In this document: in pieces, positions 59,050 to 64,000 of the stretch
Layout: each line of letters starts with the position of its first letter
Numbering within the stretch: position 1 is the stretch's first letter
Source: Xanthomonas floridensis
Lineage (GTDB): Bacteria; Pseudomonadota; Gammaproteobacteria; Xanthomonadales; Xanthomonadaceae
Assembly (NCBI RefSeq): GCF_001642575.1
Contig: NZ_LXNG01000007.1
Coordinates: 62,001-126,000 of the forward strand
Length of the DNA: 64,000 bases
Direction: 5' to 3'
The notes under the pieces: model-generated
Told to the model about the DNA's origin: nothing
Seen by the model: the letters and a program-made list of their open reading frames with translations, nothing else
Database searches by the model: none
Position numbers and translations under genes: made by a program

Positions 59050-59590
59050 ATCTTTCAGAAATCGTTGCTCTATGGCACCGGTACGGTGTTCCTGATGGGG
59101 GCTCGCCGCATGATGTCGATCTCAATGGAGATGCTCGCCAAGGTCGTTGGCTCGCTATGGGCAGTGAAAGGTGTCACAGAGGTCGGGTAGTGCAGAGGCT
59201 GGGCGTAGCGTTAGGCATGGATTTAACTAGCGGCATTATAAGCTACGCCATGCAAACGGGCGGGATGGACGTATATTGTTGACGCTCCTGATCCTGACGA
59301 CCCCGCCGATGGCAGCATTCTTCTTTCAGGGCACGCTGGGCAGCTTCATGGCGTACTCGCAGATCGGTGGCGCTACATCTGCCGGTGGATCGCTTGGGCC
59401 GCAGGGGCAGGCGCCGGGGTCTTACACTCCATCTAGTCCTGCTAGAGAGAGTGGACCGTCGGCTTCCTCGTCGGCACCGGAAGTGCGAGCTACATCGCCA
59501 AATTCAGGAGCGTATTCGGGGTCTAGCACGTCTTCCGGCATGATGGCTCAAGCGCCAACTTCAAATGATATGAGCCGTTCTCGTGGGTAA
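59050..59590 (+). pseudogene. virB6 3' fragment, unit 4 (mosaic: diverged 5' part, conserved 3' part)
   Basis: The 5' part (59050-59270) is a strongly diverged virB6-like copy: TTTCAGAAATCGTTGCTCTATGGC corresponds to the FQKWLLYG segment and CTCGCTATGGGCAGTGAAAGG to SLWAVKG, with stops and indels. From about 59276 the sequence is nearly identical to virB6 (LTLLILTTPPMAAFFFQGTLG) through PGSYTP, then a roughly 52-residue tail ending TSNDMSRSRG. The sharp change in similarity inside one copy suggests gene conversion of the 3' block. The tail end is closely like units 1 and 8. Confidence 0.85.
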
Positions 59591-59628
59591 AAGTTTAACT
59601 TCAACCATTCGTGCTTTAGGGTGCCATC

Positions 59629-60123
59629 ATGGTTAAGATTTTCCTGCTATTATTTTTTGTTTTTCTATCTTCTGAATCACTGGCGGAAGGCAACTGCCCT
59701 CCGGGATATTATCCAATTGGGGGGCAAGGCGCTGCCGGTTGCGCTCCTATACCCCAAAGTGGCGCAGGCTCAGGTACGGCACCGAGAGCGACCGGTAAGT
59801 GGATAAAAACTTGGGGGGCAATCGCTATGGCACCCGATGGCACGATGGGCACCTCGTCGGGTAAGTTGAGTAAACGTGACGCCGTGAAATCTGCCATAGA
59901 CTCCTGTGCAGATGGTTCGGAGGGGTGCATGATCAAATACACATTTAGAAACGCTTGTATTGGTATGTCGCAGGTCATTGGAGGGGGCATCTACACTATT
60001 GAGGGCGGGCCCGATCTGCTAGCTGCTCAGCAGAACTCTGACAACTCCTGTAAGCAAAAGTCGGGTAACTCCTGTAAGTTGGTGCATTCCGTCTGTTCAG
60101 AGCCATTTTTTAAGCGTTTCTGA
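59629..60123 (+). CDS. Secreted DUF4189 protein, copy 5
   Basis: A 164-residue protein with signal peptide LLFFVFLSSESLA-EG, motif CPPGYYPIGGQGAAGCAPI and the DUF4189 domain WIKTWGAIAMAPDGTMGT, SKRDAVKSAIDSCAD and RNACIGMSQVIGGGIYTIEGG. It is the same class as copies 2 and 9, and its tail (ending NDMSRSRG) matches theirs, so tail and partner class agree. C-terminal HSVCSEPFFKRF. 38 bases after the tail stop. Confidence 0.85.
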   Translation: MVKIFLLLFFVFLSSESLAEGNCPPGYYPIGGQGAAGCAPIPQSGAGSGTAPRATGKWIKTWGAIAMAPDGTMGTSSGKLSKRDAVKSAIDSCADGSEGCMIKYTFRNACIGMSQVIGGGIYTIEGGPDLLAAQQNSDNSCKQKSGNSCKLVHSVCSEPFFKRF

Positions 60124-60326
60124 GTTGGGATTCTGGGGTTAATCAGACCGGCATGGTCTATGAATTTCTCATTCTGTATAGTAAAATTAAATTTTTCATT
60201 TTTACTCAGTCGGAAGAAAAATTTTATACGTCCAAGACAGCTATCTGCTAAATATCTAGCGACTTGCAGGGCTGGGTTCGGCGCCACGAATGCTGATACA
60301 CTGTACTTCAGTGTGAGCTCAGCCCG

Positions 60327-60611
60327 TTGTTGACGCTCCTGATCCTGACGACTCCGCCGATGGCAGCATTCTTTTTCCAGGGCACGCTGGGCAGCTTCAT
60401 GGCGTATTGGCAGATCGGTGGCGCTACATCGGCCGGTGGATCGCCGGGGCCGCAGGGGCAGGCGCCGGGGTCTTATACGCCTGCTGCGCCGTCTAGCACA
60501 GTTAGTAGCACTGAAAACTTACGAGCCGCAGATACGCGTGTGGCTAGTTCGAGTGCGCCTCAAGCACAAGTGTCAGGCGGGCGTGCGTCAAATAGAAATT
60601 CCGGTGAATAA
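60327..60611 (+). pseudogene. virB6 3' fragment, unit 5
   Basis: A short virB6 piece that begins at TTGTTGACGCTCC and codes the last transmembrane segment, then SFMAYWQIGGATSAGG (Ser to Trp change) and PGSYTP, then a 42-residue tail (AAPSSTVSSTEN ... SNRNSGE). The tail stop (60609-60611) is one base before the next ATG, the tightest junction in the array. About 200 bases of AT-rich unrelated sequence separate it from copy 5. Confidence 0.87.
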
Positions 60612-60612
60612 T

Positions 60613-61101
60613 ATGAAGCAAATTAGGTTTTTATTGATTTTTACTATCTTTTTGTTTGGGCAGACGGCTTTTGCCGAGGGCAATTGTCCACCTGGCTACT
60701 ATCCGATTGGAGGGCAGGGCGTTTCAGGCTGCGCGCCAATGAGCTCAGGTTCGTCGGGGTCCCCTCAACCAACCGGGCAGTGGGACACCAGGTGGGGAGC
60801 GCTAGCAAGAAGCAAGGATAATTCAGTCTTAGGCGCCTCCGATAGCGAGAAAAAAAAATCCTCTGCCAAGAAAAGGGCCTTGGATCTCTGCGTTCAGACT
60901 GGTGGAGAGGAGTGCAAGATAACGTTAGTGTACAAGAACAGCTGTGTAGCCCAGGCTCAGTCTCGGACATTAGAGCGGCTTAATACATTTCTACATAAAT
61001 CTGCAGCGCTCGCTGAAGAAAGTGCTCTTAAGGAATGTGCTCACCAAGATTGTCGGATTACTTATTCGGCATGTAGTTTGGCCGAGTTTAGACGGTATTG
61101 A
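60613..61101 (+). CDS. Secreted DUF4189 protein, copy 6
   Basis: A 162-residue protein with signal peptide FLLIFTIFLFGQTAFA-EG, motif CPPGYYPIGGQGVSGCAPM and the DUF4189 domain WDTRWGALARSKDNSVLGA with KKKSSAKKRALDLCVQ and YKNSCVAQAQS. Eight conserved cysteines, C-terminal YSACSLAEFRRY. It is in the WGALAR class with copies 3 and 4. The start at 60613 follows the tail stop after a single base; the frame is open upstream but that sequence is the tail region in another frame. Confidence 0.85.
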   Translation: MKQIRFLLIFTIFLFGQTAFAEGNCPPGYYPIGGQGVSGCAPMSSGSSGSPQPTGQWDTRWGALARSKDNSVLGASDSEKKKSSAKKRALDLCVQTGGEECKITLVYKNSCVAQAQSRTLERLNTFLHKSAALAEESALKECAHQDCRITYSACSLAEFRRY

Positions 61102-61219
61102 TAACGTCTTTCGCAGCATAGTTTTTTAATAATATTAATTGCAGGATCTTCTGGTTTGTTCCCGAGTGCTCAGGGTGGCGGGGGTTTTCTTTAGTCAACG
61201 ACGTGTTGCAACTTTACTA

Positions 61220-61375
61220 ATGGCGTACTCGCAGATTGGCGATGCGGCCTCGGCTGGCGGATCGCCTGGGCCGCAGGGGCAGGCACCGGGGTCTTATACG
61301 CCAGCACAAAGCGTCAATACTTCTCCTTCCACTCAGCAAAGTAACGATGTGCGAATGGGAGGAGGAGGTACATAG
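61220..61375 (+). pseudogene. virB6 3' fragment, unit 6 (minimal)
   Basis: Recognisable homology is limited to MAYSQIGDAASAGGSPG-PQGQAPGSYTP and a 23-residue tail (AQSVNTSPSTQQSNDVRMGGGGT). Upstream, GTTTTCTTTAGTCAACGACGTGTTGC looks like a decayed remnant of the FFFQGTLG segment. It lacks the last transmembrane segment. The tail is followed by 56 bases before the next gene. Confidence 0.82.
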
Positions 61376-61431
61376 CCACAAACCAGCAACGCCGATGCTG
61401 GATCGAAGGCTGCCCATCGTGATTTAAGATC

Positions 61432-61938
61432 ATGAAAATGAAGCTACTTCCACTCGTTGTATTATTTCTCCTGATGGCGAGCAATGTTTATGCCGAGGGT
61501 CAGTGTCCCCCGGGCTATTACCCTATTGGGGGCCAAGGAGCTGCAGGATGTGCACCAATTAGTGGAGGAGGAAGTAGTCCTGGATTGCCTCAAGCTACAG
61601 GCGAGTGGGAGAAGCGCTGGGGAGCCTTCGCTATAGATGCAGCTGTAGGAGTTCTCGGCGCGTCTGCTCGGAATAAAAGTAAGTCCGATGCCAAGCGTGC
61701 AGCCTTACAAGACTGCCTGGGATTGGGTGGCAAGACCTGCAAGGTTAATTTCGTATACTATAATCAGTGCGCTGCCGTAGCACGTTCGTTAGATGGGGGA
61801 GGTAGCACGATACAGGGAGCGAAGTCAGTAGAAGAGGCAAAAAAGCTTGCGCTGGAAGCTTGTGAATCTAAGTCAAAAATTAAAAGTTGCGAGCTTGTCT
61901 ATACAGAATGTAGCATGTCAGAATTTCGGCGATACTAG
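61432..61938 (+). CDS. Secreted DUF4189 protein, copy 7
   Basis: A 168-residue protein with signal peptide LLPLVVLFLLMASNVYA-EG, motif CPPGYYPIGGQGAAGCAPI and the DUF4189 domain WEKRWGAFAIDAAVGVLGA with KSKSDAKRAALQDCLG and YYNQCAAVARSLDGGG. Eight conserved cysteines; C-terminal YTECSMSEFRRY. It is closest in class to copy 1 (YxNQCAA). AT-rich spacer of about 190 bases with no gene follows (61939-62127). Confidence 0.85.
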   Translation: MKMKLLPLVVLFLLMASNVYAEGQCPPGYYPIGGQGAAGCAPISGGGSSPGLPQATGEWEKRWGAFAIDAAVGVLGASARNKSKSDAKRAALQDCLGLGGKTCKVNFVYYNQCAAVARSLDGGGSTIQGAKSVEEAKKLALEACESKSKIKSCELVYTECSMSEFRRY

Positions 61939-62127
61939 TCGGGTTTTTTAGATTCTTGAGTTGGGTGTACGGGTGGTTTTTAGTATTGAGCTATATTTAA
62001 AGTTTATGAAATTAATAATTTTCAAGTGACTGTCTGTTAGCATGTTCGATGCCCACTACGTGGTGAGTTATGGGGGCGCCACGATCTGCTTTAGGCGCAA
62101 AGGTGTCGGTAGGGCAGCGCCCCAGCT

Positions 62128-62712
62128 GCTGCCATGTTGTTGCTGTACCAGGTTGCCATTGCGATGTTCGCCGGTTTTGGTCCGCTGTTCATCCTGTGCC
62201 TGCTCTTCGACCAGACCAAGCAACTGTTCCAGAAGTGGCTGCTTTACGGGATCGGCATGATGTTCTGGATGGGCGTGTTGGCTGCCATGGTGTCGATCTG
62301 CATGAAGATGGTGGTCGAAGTTGCCGGATCGCTCTGGGCGGTCAAGGGGCTTGGCATATTGTTGCAAACCGATTTCACGAACGGCATCACAAGCCAGGCC
62401 ATGCAAACGGGCGGGATGGGCGTATTGTTGACGCTCCTGATCCTGACGACTCCGCCGATGGCAGCTTTCTTCTTCCAGGGCACGCTGGGCAGCTTCATGG
62501 CGTATTCGCAGATTGGTGGCGCTGCATCGGCCGGCGGATCGCCTGGGCCGCAGGGGCAGGCGCCGGGGTCTTATACTCCCGCCAGATTAAGCGGGGGCGA
62601 GAGGCAGCAGCAAGATGCTAACGTAGGTAACCCTAGCGTGCTGACGGGTGCTCGCACAACAGGTCAACAATCTGAGCCTAGCGAATCTGGGAAACGTGGT
62701 CTAGGAGCATGA
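62128..62712 (+). pseudogene. virB6 3' fragment, unit 7 (long open copy)
   Basis: The longest well-kept fragment after unit 1. From GCTGCTGCCATGTTGTTG (virB6 54238) it is open for 192 residues and has almost the same sequence as VirB6 over MLLLYQVAIAMFAGFGPLFILCLLF through PGSYTP. It then carries a 43-residue tail (ARLSGGERQQQDANV ... GKRGLGA). The upstream 62042-62127 stretch is partly decayed. Because no stop interrupts it, this cassette looks ready for recombination into virB6. The tail stop is three bases before the next gene. Confidence 0.87.
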
Positions 62713-62715
62713 TGA

Positions 62716-63213
62716 ATGAAAAAATTAACGATCTTCTTCTTTATATTACTTTTAGTCCCAATTCCAGTCTTAGCTGAAGGCAACTGTCCGCCGGGTTATT
62801 ATCCGATTGGTGGGCAGGGCGCGGCTGGATGTGCGCCTATTAGTTCCGGACAAACGAGCGGAGTCCCGCAGGCTACTGGCGAATGGCAAACGAGATGGGG
62901 GGCTATTGCTGTAGATGATGCGGGTCTTCGTATAGGCGTTTCATCTGGTGAATCCTCAAAAAGAGCAGCGCGTAAGTTGGCTGCGTCTAGATGTACTGAG
63001 GGTGGCGGAAGTGGTTGTAAAGCTATCATTGACTATAAGAATGGTTGTATTGCAATGGCTGGCTCTGCAAAGGCGAATAGGTCTTCCAGTTACCAGGCTG
63101 ACTCAATTAAGCGTGCTGAACAGCTCGCAATGGAAGTTTGCGGGAAAAAATATGACGACTGCAAAGTGATTTATTCAGAATGCAGTCAGGCGAATTTTAG
63201 GAAATATAAATAG
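62716..63213 (+). CDS. Secreted DUF4189 protein, copy 8
   Basis: A 165-residue protein with signal peptide FFFILLLVPIPVLA-EG, motif CPPGYYPIGGQGAAGCAPI and the DUF4189 domain WQTRWGAIAVDDAGLRIGV with SSKRAARKLAASRCTE and YKNGCIAMAGSAKANR. Eight conserved cysteines; C-terminal YSECSQANFRKYK. It follows the unit 7 tail stop by three bases. A frame-shifted ATG at 62712 is not used. Confidence 0.85.
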   Translation: MKKLTIFFFILLLVPIPVLAEGNCPPGYYPIGGQGAAGCAPISSGQTSGVPQATGEWQTRWGAIAVDDAGLRIGVSSGESSKRAARKLAASRCTEGGGSGCKAIIDYKNGCIAMAGSAKANRSSSYQADSIKRAEQLAMEVCGKKYDDCKVIYSECSQANFRKYK

Positions 63214-63303
63214 AGTTCGCGCTTCTTTTAGATAGTTACTTTGAATGGCTTGAATTTGCTCATGCCGCGAAGAAGCCCAACATTAGCGGGAATTTTATGA
63301 TAG

Positions 63304-63336
63304 GCCTCGGGTCTTATACGCTGCCGGCGACGGCCA
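63304..63336 (+). pseudogene. Remnant of a further virB6 tail junction
   Basis: GCCTCGGGTCTTATACGCTGCC resembles the junction coding PGSYTP (GCCGGGGTCTTATACGCCTGC in unit 5). It is followed by about 80 bases without an intact tail before unit 8 begins. It appears to be a decayed cassette whose DUF4189 gene is gone. Confidence 0.5.
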
Positions 63337-63415
63337 AAGAAGTTTCATCTTCAGTTGTCGTCAGCATAGTGAATTCGAGCTGCCTCGCCTAACTCTGGGC
63401 GTGACCAACATGCGG

Positions 63416-63617
63416 TATGCCTGGGCCGCAGGGGCAGGCGCCGGGGTCTTATACTCCACCAGCACCCGCCAGAGAGTCCCAATCCTCGGCTTCCCCGTCC
63501 TTACCGGAATATCGCGCTGCACTGCCTAGTTCAGGACCTTCTTCCGCCCCAAGCGTATCTCCTGGTGCAATGGCACAAGCCCCAACATCAAACGACATGA
63601 AGCGTTCTCGCGAGTAA
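63416..63617 (+). pseudogene. virB6 3' fragment, unit 8 (minimal block, tail type 'NDMKRSRE')
   Basis: Homology to virB6 is reduced to about 40 bases (GPQGQAPGSYTP), then a tail of about 52 residues (PPAPARESQS ... MAQAPTSNDMKRSRE) followed by TAA. The tail and the 40-base spacer after it are nearly the same as unit 1, where the frame has been lost. Here the frame is intact. No start codon with a ribosome site is apparent, so it is probably silent. Confidence 0.82.
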
Positions 63618-63656
63618 CTATCTAAATACAAGCGCTATGGGCAATCTAGGTGATTT

Positions 63657-64000
63657 ATGATTAAAGCTATCATTTTTTTCTGTCTATTCTTATTGGCCTT
63701 TAGATCGTTTGCAGAGGGTAATTGTCCTCCAGGATATTATCCCATCGGAGGACAGGGCGCCGCGGGTTGTGCGCCTATACCTCAGGGTGGAGGGGCTGGT
63801 GCGAACTCAGCACCGAGGGCAACGGGTAAATGGATTAAAACGTGGGGGGCAGTTGCAGGTCGAAAAGATGGTGGCGACTTAGGTACTGCATCCGGCAAGT
63901 TGAGCAAGCGTGACGCGTCCAAGTCTGCGTTGGATATGTGCGGTGGCGAGTCTCGTGGGTGCAAAATTATATACACCTACAGGAACGGTTGTGTCGGAAT
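63657..64000 (+). CDS. Secreted DUF4189 protein, copy 9 (truncated by window edge)
   Basis: The first 114 residues are present. Signal peptide FFCLFLLAFRSFA-EG, motif CPPGYYPIGGQGAAGCAPI, linker and the beginning of the DUF4189 domain WIKTWGAVAGRKDGGD with SKRDASKSALDMCGG. The visible part differs from copy 2 at only about eight residues (for example Ile/Leu changes and Phe to Cys in the signal peptide), so the two are a recent duplication. The array continues beyond the window. Confidence 0.85.
   Translation, partial: MIKAIIFFCLFLLAFRSFAEGNCPPGYYPIGGQGAAGCAPIPQGGGAGANSAPRATGKWIKTWGAVAGRKDGGDLGTASGKLSKRDASKSALDMCGGESRGCKIIYTYRNGCVG

Larger units (their letters stand above)
54600..64000 (+). 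repeat. Tandem array of virB6-tail plus DUF4189 cassettes
   Basis: Nine cassettes (one complete virB6 and eight 3' fragments of varied length), each followed by a different DUF4189 gene, all on the same strand, with a remnant of at least one more. The conserved block covers from about 40 bases (unit 8) to about 680 bases (unit 1) upstream of the divergence point. The divergence point is the same in every unit, right after codons for PGSYTP. Spacers between units are AT-rich and show no transposase, no terminal inverted repeats and no tRNA. Confidence 0.88.

Noticed and set aside
54834..63213. DUF4189 proteins as lipoproteins
   Set aside because: The Cys after the signal peptide is in A-E-G-x-C, which does not fit a lipobox; cleavage by signal peptidase I before EG is more likely.
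54695..63617. VirB6 tails as C-terminal toxin domains
   Set aside because: Tails are only about 23-52 residues, low-complexity and without motifs of nucleases or other toxins. They look like flexible recognition peptides, not catalytic domains.
54600..64000. The array as an insertion sequence, integron or CRISPR
   Set aside because: No transposase, integrase, attC-like site, terminal inverted repeats or short regular repeats with unique spacers. The repeats are protein-coding gene fragments of varying length.
41114..64000. T4SS effectors with XVIPCD domains and their immunity partners
   Set aside because: No protein in the window has a plausible toxin domain with an XVIPCD-type C-terminus; if present they lie elsewhere.

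Overview
The window looks like a chromosome segment of a Xanthomonas species (Gammaproteobacteria, Lysobacterales). I judge this from the high-GC housekeeping genes, the nuo to rimP-nusA-infB-rbfA-truB-rpsO-pnp order, a minor-pilin cluster next to tRNA-Asn, an Oar-type TonB-dependent receptor, and a virD4-virB7-B11-B1-B6 locus in the order known for the Xanthomonadales bacteria-killing type IV secretion system (X-T4SS). No database search was possible, so species is not assigned.

Layout. 1-8778: the 3' half of the complex I operon (end of nuoG, then nuoH-N). 9080-9327: initiator tRNA with its own promoter and terminators. 9394-18547: ribosome biogenesis, transcription and RNA-decay genes (rimP, nusA, infB, rbfA, truB, rpsO, pnp). 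18630-18904: a pair of intergenic repeats. 18961-25428: metabolic and stress genes (DUF2272 protein, nadC, Trm112-like protein, purE-purK, an iron-type superoxide dismutase with altered second-sphere residues, a monothiol glutaredoxin, a degenerate short-chain dehydrogenase and MarC). 26075-30812: Oar-like receptor and PpnN. 30989-38052: type IV pilus minor pilins and PilY1. 38107-38183: tRNA-Asn, followed by an orphan FimT-like gene on the minus strand, uvrB and tRNA-Val.

41712-54829 holds a complete set of T4SS genes: coupling ATPase VirD4, outer-membrane core VirB7/B9/B10, inner-membrane parts VirB3/B6/B8, ATPases VirB4/B11, transglycosylase VirB1, pilus proteins VirB2/B5.

54834-64000 (window edge) is the most unusual part. 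After full-length virB6 and a small secreted DUF4189 protein, the locus repeats at least eight more times as '3' fragment of virB6 with a different low-complexity tail, then a different DUF4189 gene'. All tails diverge at the same place, just after the VirB6 residues PGSYTP. Where two tails are alike their DUF4189 partners are alike too. This has the architecture of a silent cassette reservoir, comparable in layout to orphan Rhs/CDI modules. Recombination in the shared block could swap the VirB6 C-terminus together with its partner protein. Because exclusion specificity in some conjugation systems depends on a VirB6/TraG-type protein and a small partner (Eex), a self/non-self or protective role is an attractive but unproven reading.
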